From Streptomyces sp. NBC_00094 (lineage in GTDB: Bacteria; Actinomycetota; Actinomycetes; Streptomycetales; Streptomycetaceae), in NCBI RefSeq assembly GCF_026343125.1, contig NZ_JAPEMB010000001.1, positions 3,167,501 through 3,231,500 of the forward strand: a stretch of 64,000 bases of DNA. Direction: 5' to 3'. A program made the position numbers and the translations under genes. This document shows, piece after piece, positions 51,902-59,855 of this stretch (position 1 is the first letter of the stretch; every line of letters starts with the position of its first letter). A model generated the notes under the pieces. That model ran no database searches and had not been told where the DNA came from. It was given only the letters and a program-made list of their open reading frames with translations.

Positions 51902-53422
51902 ATGGCGTCCAGCCTGACGAAGGAATCGGCCGAACCCCTCGGCTACGAGAAGACCTTCCTCGGCCACCCCCGCGGCCTGGCCACCCTCTTCATGACCGAG
52001 ATGTGGGAGCGTTTCTCCTACTACGGCATGAGGGCTCTTCTGGTCCTGTACCTGGTCTCCGGCGGCGTGGACGCCGCTACGGGAAGCCAGGGCGGCGGCC
52101 TCGCGATGACCGCGGCGACGGCAACGGCGATCTACTCCGTCTACGTCTCGATGGTCTACCTCATGGCCATGCCCGGCGGTTGGTTCGGCGACCGCGTCTG
52201 GGGCGCCCGCAAGACGGTGGCGATCGCGGCCTCCGTGATCATGCTCGGCCATGTCTCGCTGGCCATCCCCGGCCAGGCGATGTTCTTCGTCGGCCTCGCG
52301 CTCGTCGCAGTCGGCTCCGGTCTGCTGAAGGCCAACATCTCGACGATGGTCGGCCACCTCTACAAGGGCGCGGACGACCCGCGCCGTGACGGTGGCTTCA
52401 CGCTCTTCTACATCGGCATCAACCTGGGCGCGTTCTTCGCTCCCCTGGTCATCGGCACCGTCGGCGAGAAGGTCAACTGGCACCTGGGCTTCGCCCTCGC
52501 CGCCGTCGGCATGGGCCTGGGCCTCGCCGTCTTCCTGGCCTTCGGCAAGACGCTGAACCCGAAGAGCAGCGAGGTCCCGAACCCGCTGTCCGCCACGGAG
52601 CGCAAGGCTGTCATCACCAAGGTCGCCGTCATCGCCGTCGTGATCGCGGTCTTCTACGGTGCGGTCGTCGCCCTGGGCATGTACACCCTGAACTGGGCGA
52701 TGGTCCCGATCACCCTCGCCGGTCTGATCATCCCGGTCGCCGTCCTGGCCCGCATCAAGCGGGACAAGGACCTGGACGCCGGTGAGAAGTCCCGGGTGAC
52801 CGGCTACATCTGGTTCTTCGTCGCCGCCGCGATCTTCTGGATGATCTACGACCAGGGTGGCTCGACGCTGTCCCTCTTCGCGGACAGCAAGACCGCCGAC
52901 ACCATCTTCGGCCTCGGCTTCCCCGCCACCTGGTACCAGTCGCTGAACCCGCTGTTCGTCATGGCGCTGGCCCCGGTCTTCGCCTGGCTGTGGCTGTGGC
53001 TGGCCCGCAAGAACCAGGAGCCGAACACCATCGTGAAGTTCGCGATGGGTCTCGTCCTGGTCGGCGCGTCCTTCTTCGTCTTCATCGTCCCGATGAACAT
53101 GGCGGGCGACGGCACCAAGGTCTCCCCGATGTGGCTGGTCACGATCTACATGATCCAGACCATAGGTGAGCTGTGCCTCTCCCCCGTCGGCCTCTCCGTC
53201 ACCACGAAGATGGCGCCGAAGAAGTACGCCTCCCAGATGATGGGTGTCTGGTTCCTCGCCGTCACCGCCGGTGACTGCACCACGGGTCTGCTCTCCATCG
53301 CGGGCGTGGACCTGAACGGAACCGGGATCATCGCGATGCAGGCGACGCTCGCCGTCGCGGCCGGTTTCGCGATCTTCATGTACCGCAAGAAGGTCCAGGG
53401 GCTCATGGGCAGCGTCCACTGA
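51902..53422 (+). CDS. POT family proton-dependent oligopeptide transporter
   Basis: Imports di/tripeptides with protons. 506 residues with about 14 hydrophobic helices. The N-terminal ExxERF motif (TEMWERFSYYGMRALL) and the PTR2 signature (GFTLFYIGINLGAFFAPL) are clear; GDRVWGARKTVAIAA and PVGLSVTTKMAPKKYASQMMG follow. ATG 51902 has AAGGA upstream. The long upstream leader with a hairpin suggests post-transcriptional control. Ends in a perfect hairpin at 53446. Confidence 0.95.
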   Translation: MASSLTKESAEPLGYEKTFLGHPRGLATLFMTEMWERFSYYGMRALLVLYLVSGGVDAATGSQGGGLAMTAATATAIYSVYVSMVYLMAMPGGWFGDRVWGARKTVAIAASVIMLGHVSLAIPGQAMFFVGLALVAVGSGLLKANISTMVGHLYKGADDPRRDGGFTLFYIGINLGAFFAPLVIGTVGEKVNWHLGFALAAVGMGLGLAVFLAFGKTLNPKSSEVPNPLSATERKAVITKVAVIAVVIAVFYGAVVALGMYTLNWAMVPITLAGLIIPVAVLARIKRDKDLDAGEKSRVTGYIWFFVAAAIFWMIYDQGGSTLSLFADSKTADTIFGLGFPATWYQSLNPLFVMALAPVFAWLWLWLARKNQEPNTIVKFAMGLVLVGASFFVFIVPMNMAGDGTKVSPMWLVTIYMIQTIGELCLSPVGLSVTTKMAPKKYASQMMGVWFLAVTAGDCTTGLLSIAGVDLNGTGIIAMQATLAVAAGFAIFMYRKKVQGLMGSVH

Positions 53423-53445
53423 CCCCGTTCCCCCCGCGAACACAC

Positions 53446-53481
53446 GAAGGCCGCCGCACCGGTTCCGGTGCGGCGGCCTTC
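53446..53481. terminator. Perfect 17-bp hairpin terminator
   Basis: GAAGGCCGCCGCACCGG (53446-53462) fully complementary to 53465-53481, between the convergent peptide transporter gene and the surface-protein operon. Confidence 0.92.
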
Positions 53482-53488
53482 GCCGTTC

Positions 53489-54967
53489 TCAGCGCCTCAG
53501 GCGTGCCCACGGGGTGAACGTGAACACCGCGCCGCCGATGAGGATGACCGTGCCCGCGACCAGGGCGAGGGCGCGCAGGGCGCCGTCGCTCTCGGCGCCG
53601 GTCTCGGCGAGGTTCTCACCGGAGGAGCCGCCGGAGGACGTGCTACCGCCGCCCGAGCCGGAGCCCGAACCCGAGCCGGAGCCGCCGCTCGCGCCGCCCG
53701 CCTGCTTGCTCGTGTCGAGCTCCAGGGAGGCCTGGACCGCGCCCTTGACCTGGCACGGGATGTCCATCTTGGCGGAGCCGAGCGTGACCTTGATGGTCAG
53801 CGCGCCCGGGCTGAGCGTGGACTTCCCGGTCGCGCCGGGCTTGTACGTGCCCTTCATGTCCTCCAGGCTCACCGGGGCGCCCGCCTCGACCGCCGTGGGG
53901 TTGGGGGCGCCGGTGACCAGCACCGTGCCGCTGTCGGCTCCGCCGATCTTGACCGCCATGGTCGGGACGAGAGCCCCCTTGGGGAGGGGAGCCGGGCTGT
54001 CCATGACGCCCTTGGCCGTCTTGACGGTGAGGTCGTAGACGGCGCCGTTCTTCTTCGCGCTGATCGTCACCTTGGAGTTGATGTTCGGCGGGCCGGGGGA
54101 CGTGCAGGTGAAGGCGACGGTGACTTCCTTGCCCGGGAAGTCGGTCTGCCCGCCGCCGGACCCGCCGGACGCCGAGCCGCCGCCGGAGGTGGTCGTCGAG
54201 CCGCCCGTGCCCCCGCTGGAGCTGGCCGCGGCGCCGCCCGTGTGCCCACCGTTGGTGCTCGTGCCGCCGCTGGTGGTGGTCGTGCTCGCGCCGCCGGACG
54301 TGGTCGTACTGCTGCCGCCGGAGGTCGTCGTGCTCGCGCCGCCGGACGTCGTCGTGCTCGCGCCGCCGCCCGAGGTCGTCGTGCTCGCGCCGCCGCCCGA
54401 ACCCGAGCCGGAGCCGCCACCGGCCGCCGTCACCTTGATCGTCGCGCCGACCGGCACCGCCTCCTTCGGCGTGCACTTCGTGTCCGTCGACAGCGGCTTG
54501 GACACGTTGATCGTGTACTTGTCGGGCGTCAGCGTGATGTCGCCCGCCGCGGTCAGCTTCAGCTTCCCCTTCATCTCGGGCAGCACCATCGCGCTGTTCT
54601 TGGGGATCGGCGGGTTCTGCCGCGGTCCCTCCATCGCGACGGTGCCGCTCGCCGCGCCGCCCACCTTCAGGACGCCGCTCGGCTTCACCGTGTCCGCGCC
54701 GAGGTCCAGCACGTCCGGGTTCTTCGAGGCGGCCTGGACCGTCTTCCAGACGATCTCGACCTCGTCGCCGACCTTGGCCTCCGCCGGTGCGGTGACGAGC
54801 ACCTTCGTGGTGCCCTGCACGGGCGGGAGGCCGGAGATGGACGGCGGGATGCACTCCGTCTTGTACGAGACCTCGGCGGCCTGTGCGGGGCCGGCGGAAA
54901 TCAGGATCCCCGCGCCGCCGAGCATCAGCGCGACACCGGCCGCGCTCATCCTCCGTTGCGTACTCAC
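53489..54967 (-). CDS. Sortase-anchored surface protein (LAETG) with two related domains and Ser/Thr/Gly linker
   Basis: 492 residues from GTG 54967. Signal peptide (AAGVALMLGGAGILISAGPAQA), domain A (~32-170), a long low-complexity linker of STTTSGG units (~175-255), and domain B (~260-420), similar to A in outline: both contain a VTAPAEAKVGD/VTGAPNPTAVEAGAPV-like strand and an EMKGKLKLTAAG/DMKGTYKPGATG turn. The C-terminus has NLAETG, a hydrophobic helix (ALALVAGTVILIGGAVFTF) and a basic end, a class E (LAxTG) sortase signal as in Streptomyces chaplins. Fourth gene of a secreted-protein operon; GTGA overlap with the previous gene. Confidence 0.88.
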   Translation of the reverse strand: MSTQRRMSAAGVALMLGGAGILISAGPAQAAEVSYKTECIPPSISGLPPVQGTTKVLVTAPAEAKVGDEVEIVWKTVQAASKNPDVLDLGADTVKPSGVLKVGGAASGTVAMEGPRQNPPIPKNSAMVLPEMKGKLKLTAAGDITLTPDKYTINVSKPLSTDTKCTPKEAVPVGATIKVTAAGGGSGSGSGGGASTTTSGGGASTTTSGGASTTTSGGSSTTTSGGASTTTTSGGTSTNGGHTGGAAASSSGGTGGSTTTSGGGSASGGSGGGQTDFPGKEVTVAFTCTSPGPPNINSKVTISAKKNGAVYDLTVKTAKGVMDSPAPLPKGALVPTMAVKIGGADSGTVLVTGAPNPTAVEAGAPVSLEDMKGTYKPGATGKSTLSPGALTIKVTLGSAKMDIPCQVKGAVQASLELDTSKQAGGASGGSGSGSGSGSGGGSTSSGGSSGENLAETGAESDGALRALALVAGTVILIGGAVFTFTPWARLRR

Positions 54968-56025
54968 GCATGTCCCTTCGTCGTCGGACTGCTCTCTGGC
55001 GCTGACGGTGCGGAGTCAGGGCTGAACCACGGCAGGACCGTGGTCGGTTCGTCGTCCCTCGCGTTCCCGTCCCCGTTCGCGGGGGCGGCGGCGGGGACGG
55101 ACGTGCGGCGGGTACGGCGGCGCGGTGCCGTCGTACGGGGGAGGCGGCCGGCCGGGCGTCCCGATCCGGGCCGGGCGCGGTCCACCACGGCCATCCCGAT
55201 CCGGAACAGAGCCGCCGGTACGACGACGGCGAGCAACAGCCAGAAGAGCGTCACGCCCCAGGGGCGGCCCACCCCCCACGGCTGCTCGACCAGGACCTTG
55301 CCGGCGTACCGGACGGAGATCTGGTAGTCGCCGTGCGCGCCCGCGACGAGTTCGGCGGGGAGCCGGACGAGGGCCTTCTTGCCGGGGGCGATCGTGCCGC
55401 GCCACTGGCGTTCCTCGTACTGCGGCGCGAAGACGCCGTGGCTCGTGCCGACCTCGAAGACCGGGTCCTCGACGGCGGCCGAGCCGAGGTTGCCGACGGT
55501 GAAGACGACCTCCCGGCGCGGGGGTGCCCCGAACCAGACGAGGAGGCCGCTGGAGCCGTCGAGGCGTACGGACGCGAGGACGGCGAGCCGCCCGTTGCCC
55601 GAGGCCTCGGGGAGCGGGGCCGTGGGGTGCCCGGCGACCGTGAACTCCTTGTCGACGGCGTCCTGTTGGCCCGTGACACCGGCCACGTGCACCACGCACG
55701 GGCAGGGCTTGGGCGGTTCGGCGACCGGGAGTTTCGCGCTGAACCCGCCCCTGGCGTCGACGGTGGCCGCCCGGCCCTCGCTGTTGGCGCAGGAGTTGGT
55801 GCCGCCGATGACGCCCTTGCCGGGCGCGGACTGGCCGCAGATCAGGAGCATGAGCAGCGCGCCCGGCTTCCAGCCGCTGCCGCTGACGGTGATCTCGCCG
55901 CCCTTGCCTCCCTCGGTCACCGAGAGCGCGACCACGGGCCCGGGGGCCGCGGTCGCGGGCCCCACGGGCAGCAGTGCGAGGGCGAGGGCCGCGAGGAGGG
56001 CGGCAGCCGTACGGATCGTCCTCAT
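54964..56025 (-). CDS. Secreted membrane-anchored protein with neocarzinostatin-like N-terminal domain
   Basis: 353 residues from ATG 56025: signal peptide (TAAALLAALALALLPVGPATA). A beta-sandwich domain (VVALSVTEGGKGGEITVSGSGWKPGALL, GRAATVDARGGFSAKLP, paired Cys) loosely resembles the neocarzinostatin apoprotein fold. A second beta domain follows (REVVFTVGNLGSAAVEDPVF, IAPGKKALVRLPAEL). A TM helix near residue 265 (VTLFWLLLAVVVPAALF) and an Arg-rich cytoplasmic tail end it. Function unknown. ATGA overlap with the upstream gene. Confidence 0.8.
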   Translation of the reverse strand: MRTIRTAAALLAALALALLPVGPATAAPGPVVALSVTEGGKGGEITVSGSGWKPGALLMLLICGQSAPGKGVIGGTNSCANSEGRAATVDARGGFSAKLPVAEPPKPCPCVVHVAGVTGQQDAVDKEFTVAGHPTAPLPEASGNGRLAVLASVRLDGSSGLLVWFGAPPRREVVFTVGNLGSAAVEDPVFEVGTSHGVFAPQYEERQWRGTIAPGKKALVRLPAELVAGAHGDYQISVRYAGKVLVEQPWGVGRPWGVTLFWLLLAVVVPAALFRIGMAVVDRARPGSGRPAGRLPRTTAPRRRTRRTSVPAAAPANGDGNARDDEPTTVLPWFSPDSAPSAPESSPTTKGHA

Positions 56026-56843
56026 GGTGTCGCTCCCTCCGGGGCTCGCTGGGTACGGGGCCTTCCGCGCCGCCACACCGCGTATCCGCCGCCCGCCGCC
56101 GCGAGGAGCAGCCCGGCCGACCCCGCGAGCGCGGGGACCGAGGCGAAGGCGGCCTCCGCGCGGGCGGTGGCGGGGGCCGCGCCGGGGGCGCCGGCGGTCA
56201 GCAGGACGGTGACGGAGTCGAGGGCGGGCGGGTCGGGCCAGGGTTCGGTGCGGGCGACGCGCTCGCCGGGGCGCAGGGTGAGCGGCAGGGCGCGCTCCGG
56301 TCGGTCGAGGACCGTGCCGAGGAGACCCTCGGCACGGACCGCGAGGGTCGGGGCGAGGACCGTGGTGCCGCGGTTGACCAGGGTGTAGCCGAGGGTGCCG
56401 GCGGCCTCGTCGACGCGGACGTCCTCGACGGTGAGCGCCGCGAGGCGGGGGCCGCTCACCCGCAGGTGCAGCCGCACGCTCAGCTCCCGTCCGGCGGCGG
56501 TGGCGCGCACGGTGCCCCGGTGGTCGCCGGGCGGGGTGTCCGCGGTGACGGTCACGGTGAAGGGCACGTCCGCCCGGGTCCTGGCGGGCACGGTGACGGT
56601 CCGCGCGGCGAAGGCGACCGGCGCGCCCTGCCCGGTGAGCCGTACGGTGAGCGGCCCCGTGCCCGGGTTGGTCAACGACAGGGTGTCCTGGAGGACGCTG
56701 CCGGCGGGGCCCTCCAGGTAGGCGTACGGCCGTCCGGCGGCGGGCGCCGCCGTCCAGGCCTGCGCTCCGGGGGGAGCCGCCGCGACCGCGCCGACGAGGG
56801 CGGTCGCGGCGGCCACGAGCCCGGAGCGCGCGGCCGCCCGCAT
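56022..56843 (-). CDS. Secreted single-TM protein with NEW3/DUF916-like beta domains
   Basis: 273 residues from ATG 56843: signal peptide (SGLVAAATALVGAVAAAPPGAQA). Two beta-sandwich domains follow: TLSLTNPGTGPLTVRLTGQGAPVAF with VPARTRADVPFTVTVTADTPPGDHRG, the pattern of alpha-galactosidase NEW3 / DUF916 modules, and LGYTLVNRGTTVLAPTLAV. A C-terminal TM helix (ALAGSAGLLLAAAGGGYAVW) and a basic tail RRGRPRTQR anchor it. DUF916-type proteins present WxL or other wall proteins in firmicutes; a similar helper role for the sortase-anchored neighbours is inference. TGATG overlap with the upstream gene. Confidence 0.82.
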   Translation of the reverse strand: MRAAARSGLVAAATALVGAVAAAPPGAQAWTAAPAAGRPYAYLEGPAGSVLQDTLSLTNPGTGPLTVRLTGQGAPVAFAARTVTVPARTRADVPFTVTVTADTPPGDHRGTVRATAAGRELSVRLHLRVSGPRLAALTVEDVRVDEAAGTLGYTLVNRGTTVLAPTLAVRAEGLLGTVLDRPERALPLTLRPGERVARTEPWPDPPALDSVTVLLTAGAPGAAPATARAEAAFASVPALAGSAGLLLAAAGGGYAVWRRGRPRTQRAPEGATP

Positions 56844-57541
56844 CAGCGTGCCGTGCGCCGCGTGAGCCAGAGGACTCCGGCGGCGCCGGTCAGCAGGACG
56901 GTGCCGCCGAGGGTCCCGAGCGCCACGGCGGAGTCGAGCGGGCCGGTCTTGGGCAGTTCGGTCCCGGAGCCCTCGTCGTCGCCGTCGTCGGCGGGCGGGG
57001 TGTCGTCGCCGCCGGAGACCCCCGTGACCTCCAGTTCGAGTGAGGGCTTGGGGTTGTTCTTCGGGGTGCACTCGGCCGCGTCCATCCCGAGGGCGTGCAC
57101 GATGAGCTTGCCGGCCGTGAAGGTGACCTTGCCGTTCTTCGTCGGGGTGTACGTGCCCGTCAGCGTGCCGATGCTGATCGGGGTGTCCGGCGGGATGGCG
57201 GCCGCGTTCGGCACCCCCTTGACCTTCACCGTGCCTTCGGCGACGCCGCCGAGGACGAGTTCGGCGCGCGGGGTCATGACGCCCTTGCCGAGCTCGATCG
57301 GGCTGTCGGAGACGCCCTTCTCGAAGGACATGGTGATCGTGTAGCCGCTGCCGCTCTTGACGGCCTTGATGTCGACGGGCGAGACGGCGTCCTTTGGCCC
57401 GATCTTCGTCACGCAGGCGTAGTTCACATCGACGACGGTCGCCTGGGCGGCCGGTGCGGCGGCCAGTACGGCCGCGCCCGCCACCGCGACGGCAGCCGTG
57501 AGACCGGCGGCCGTTCTCCTTCGGTTCGGCACCTTGGACAC
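56843..57541 (-). CDS. Sortase-anchored surface protein (LPKTG)
   Basis: 232 residues. GTG 57541 is chosen over GTG 57550 because GAGGGG then has correct spacing. Signal peptide (LTAAVAVAGAAVLAAAPAAQA), a beta-rich domain (~30-175) resembling domains of the LAETG protein at 53489 (SDSPIELGKGVMTPRAELVLGG vs DSPAPLPKGALVPTMAVKIGG), an acidic linker (GGDDTPPADDGDDEGSG), then ELPKTG, a hydrophobic helix and a basic end TRRTAR. The signal is the LPxTG type. First gene of a four-gene operon running to 53489. Confidence 0.9.
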   Translation of the reverse strand: MSKVPNRRRTAAGLTAAVAVAGAAVLAAAPAAQATVVDVNYACVTKIGPKDAVSPVDIKAVKSGSGYTITMSFEKGVSDSPIELGKGVMTPRAELVLGGVAEGTVKVKGVPNAAAIPPDTPISIGTLTGTYTPTKNGKVTFTAGKLIVHALGMDAAECTPKNNPKPSLELEVTGVSGGDDTPPADDGDDEGSGTELPKTGPLDSAVALGTLGGTVLLTGAAGVLWLTRRTAR

Positions 57542-57568
57542 CGCGAGCACCCCTCACCGCAACGTAAC

Positions 57569-57593
57569 TGACGGTCTTTCAGATTGGCCGTCA
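57569..57593 (-). promoter_or_regulatory. Candidate promoter/operator of the surface-protein operon
   Basis: Inverted repeat TGACGG (57569-57574) / CCGTCA (57588-57593), whose minus-strand half overlaps a TTGACG -35-like box. No convincing -10 hexamer at 17 bases, so activation may be needed. Confidence 0.35.
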
Positions 57594-57651
57594 AGGTACG
57601 CCCGGGGCCTTACGGAGGGAAGGCAGGGGAACGGGTGAACTTGTGAAAGTC

Positions 57652-58071
57652 CTAAGGCGCTGCGGCGAGTTCGGCCCAGACCGTCTTTCCGGGGGCGCCG
57701 GGGGTGCGGTCGATGCCCCAGTCCAGGCAGAGCCGCTGCACGATGAACATGCCGTGGCCGCCCGGGCGGCCGGACCGGTGCGGGGTGCGGGGCGCGGGCT
57801 GTCCGGCGCCGCGGTCGGTGACTTCGAGGCGCAGGACGTGGGGCATCCGCAGGACGCGCAGGCGCTCGGGGCCCTCGGCGTGCAGGCAGGCGTTGGTGAC
57901 GAGTTCGGACACGACGAGCAGGACGTCCTCGGCGGCGGCCCTGCGGTCGGCGGTGGCGGCCGGCAGCCAGCCCCACTCGTGGAGCGCCGACCGTGTGAAG
58001 TCACGGGCGAGCGGGACGGTGCCGCTGGTCTCGCCGAGGGCGAGCGTACGGACGTCGGAAGCTTGGTCCAT
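57652..58071 (-). CDS. ATP-binding anti-sigma-type regulator (HATPase, RsbW-like)
   Basis: 139 residues with a GHKL ATPase fold: N-box LLVVSELVTNACLHA, DRGAGQP, GGHGMFIVQRL. Such proteins bind a sigma factor or phosphorylate an STAS antagonist. It is encoded next to an STAS protein and opposite a SigB/SigI-type sigma gene. This matches the sigI locus of S. coelicolor, where the neighbouring genes were named arsI and prsI; I cannot assign which name applies. ATG 58071 has GAGG upstream. Target assignment to SigI is inference from position. Confidence 0.88.
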   Translation of the reverse strand: MDQASDVRTLALGETSGTVPLARDFTRSALHEWGWLPAATADRRAAAEDVLLVVSELVTNACLHAEGPERLRVLRMPHVLRLEVTDRGAGQPAPRTPHRSGRPGGHGMFIVQRLCLDWGIDRTPGAPGKTVWAELAAAP

Positions 58072-58206
58072 CAGCGCTTCACCTCACCGATCGACGGGAC
58101 AGAGGGGCGGGACGTGCGGTCCGCGCGGGGCGGGGCGTTACGGGGCGGGCGGGGCGGGCCCGGGCGGATGCCGGACGGCCGGCTTCGACGCCGGGTCCGG
58201 CCGGAC

Positions 58207-58578
58207 TCAACCCGGGAGGGCCGTACCGAGCGTGTCGTGCAGCGTGAAGACGGCGTCCGCCCCGGTGATCCGGAAGACCCGGGCGACCGCGGGCCGCATC
58301 CCGACGAGATGGACCCCGCCGCCGGCGGCGTCCGCGCCCAGCCGGGCACCCAGCAGCACGTTGAGCCCGGTCGAGTCGCAGAAGTCGAGCGCCGAGCAGT
58401 CGACGACGAGCCGTGCCCGGCCCGCGTCGAGCGCGGCCTCCAGTGGCGTACGCAACAGTTCGGCGGTGTGGTGATCGAGCTCACCCGCCAGAGTGAGGAG
58501 TTCGCTTCCCGCGTCCACGGTCCGGACCCCGACCCGCAGCCGCGCGGGCGGCGCGCTGCCGATGTGCTGGCGGTCCAT
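58207..58578 (-). CDS. STAS domain anti-sigma factor antagonist
   Basis: 123 residues, one STAS domain from ATG 58578 (MDRQHIGSAPPARLRVGV): LLTLAGELDHHTAELL, then VVDCSALDFCDSTGLNVLLGA with the phosphorylatable Ser of the DST motif, and a final helix region (VARVFRITGADAVFTLHDTL). When unphosphorylated, STAS antagonists bind the ATPase partner and free the sigma factor. It lies 135 bases upstream of the ATPase gene on the same strand and divergent from sigI. Confidence 0.92.
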   Translation of the reverse strand: MDRQHIGSAPPARLRVGVRTVDAGSELLTLAGELDHHTAELLRTPLEAALDAGRARLVVDCSALDFCDSTGLNVLLGARLGADAAGGGVHLVGMRPAVARVFRITGADAVFTLHDTLGTALPG

Positions 58579-58697
58579 GGCCGTGCCTCTTCTCGCTCTC
58601 GCGGATGCCGACTGACGTGCGTCGAACCCTACAAGCGGGGCACCCTCCGACGCACACACGGGCCCTCATAAATAGGTGCAAAGCGGAATATTGGCAC

Positions 58698-58727
58698 TTG
58701 CAACCATCGCCGTCGACCAGGTAGGGC
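58698..58727 (+). promoter_or_regulatory. Candidate sigI promoter
   Basis: TTGCAA (58698-58703), 18 bases, TAGGGC (58722-58727), about 70 bases before the sigI start. Sequence around 58670-58690 is unusually AT-rich. Confidence 0.35.
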
Positions 58728-58799
58728 TAGAAGGGAACACCCGACACGACCGGCTTGGAGGCGCCGCAAACCGCAGCAGAAGAACGACGAAGGAGACCC

Positions 58800-59675
58800 A
58801 TGTCACCCCGGCTCGACGCCCCGCGTACCCCCGACGCGCCGTCGGCAGCAGTCCCCCTCGACCGCCTGCCCGCCCACCCCCTCGACCAACCGCACCGGGC
58901 TGGACCGGTCGACGCGCGCGCCCTGTCGAAGCAGCTCTTCGCCCGGCTCGCCGTACTGGAGGAGGGCACCCACGACCACGCCTACGTCCGCAACACCCTC
59001 GTCGAACTCAACCTGGCCCTGGTGAGGTTCGCCGCCGCCCGGTTCGGCAGCCGCAGCGAGCCGATGGAGGACATCGTCCAGGTCGGCACCATCGGCCTCA
59101 TCAAGGCGATCGACCGCTTCGAGCTCTCCCGCGGCGTCGAGTTCCCCACCTTCGCGATGCCGACGATCATCGGCGAGATCAAGCGGTTCTTCCGGGACAC
59201 CTCGTGGTCCGTGCACGTGCCCCGCAGGCTCCAGGAGCTCCGGCTCGACCTCGCCAAGGCCGGCGACGCGCTCGCCCAGCGCCTCGACCGCTCCCCCACC
59301 GTCGCCGAACTCGCGGAGGAGCTCGGGATCTCCGCGGAGGAGGTCGTCGAGGGCATGGCCGCGAGCAACGCGTACACCGCGAGTTCGCTCGACGCCAGGA
59401 CCGACGAGGACGACGCCGGCAGCGGCGAGAGCACACTCGCCGACCGGCTCGGCTACGAGGACGACGGCCTCACCGGGATCGAGTACGTCGCCTCCCTCAA
59501 GCCGATGATCGCCTCACTGCCCGCCCGCGAGCGGCACATCCTCTCCCTCCGCTTCGTCTGCGGCATGACCCAGTCGGAGATCGGCGCGGAGCTCGGCCTC
59601 TCGCAGATGCACGTGTCCCGGCTGCTCTCCCGCACCCTCGCCAGGCTGCGCCGGGGCCTCACTCTGGAGGAATGA
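58800..59675 (+). CDS. sigI: RNA polymerase sigma factor, SigB/SigF/SigI group
   Basis: 291 residues. ATG 58800 is preceded by an ideal AAGGAG, so the frame upstream is excluded. Region 2 (~50-140): LVELNLALVRFAAARFG, EDIVQVGTIGLIKAIDRFELSRGVEFPTFAMPTIIGEIKRFFRD (regions 2.1-2.4). Region 3 (~150-210): VPRRLQELRLDLAKAGDAL. Region 4 (~235-291): LPARERHILSLRFVCGMTQSEIGAELGLSQMHVSRLLSRTL (helix-turn-helix). The SigB-like group drives stress and differentiation genes in Streptomyces. Placement opposite an ATPase/STAS pair matches SigI; SigF/SigG-type cannot be ruled out by sequence alone. Confidence 0.92.
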   Translation: MSPRLDAPRTPDAPSAAVPLDRLPAHPLDQPHRAGPVDARALSKQLFARLAVLEEGTHDHAYVRNTLVELNLALVRFAAARFGSRSEPMEDIVQVGTIGLIKAIDRFELSRGVEFPTFAMPTIIGEIKRFFRDTSWSVHVPRRLQELRLDLAKAGDALAQRLDRSPTVAELAEELGISAEEVVEGMAASNAYTASSLDARTDEDDAGSGESTLADRLGYEDDGLTGIEYVASLKPMIASLPARERHILSLRFVCGMTQSEIGAELGLSQMHVSRLLSRTLARLRRGLTLEE

Positions 59676-59709
59676 CCTCCGCAGGCTTCCCCGAGCCGCC
59701 AAGATGGCT

Positions 59710-59758
59710 GCGGAAAGGGCCCGTTCACGGTCTCACGACCTGGAACGGGCCCTTCCGC
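59710..59758 (+). terminator. Hairpin terminator of sigI
   Basis: Arms 59710-59726 and 59743-59758 (core GGGCCCGTTC / GAACGGGCCC) with one bulged A. Confidence 0.8.
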
Positions 59759-59855
59759 ACGAGCGGGCGGACCACCGACCGCGCAGCCGGAAGGCCTTGT
59801 TGACGCGCCGTCCGGATTGGGCCACATTGAGCCCGGGGATTCAGGGGGGAATCAC

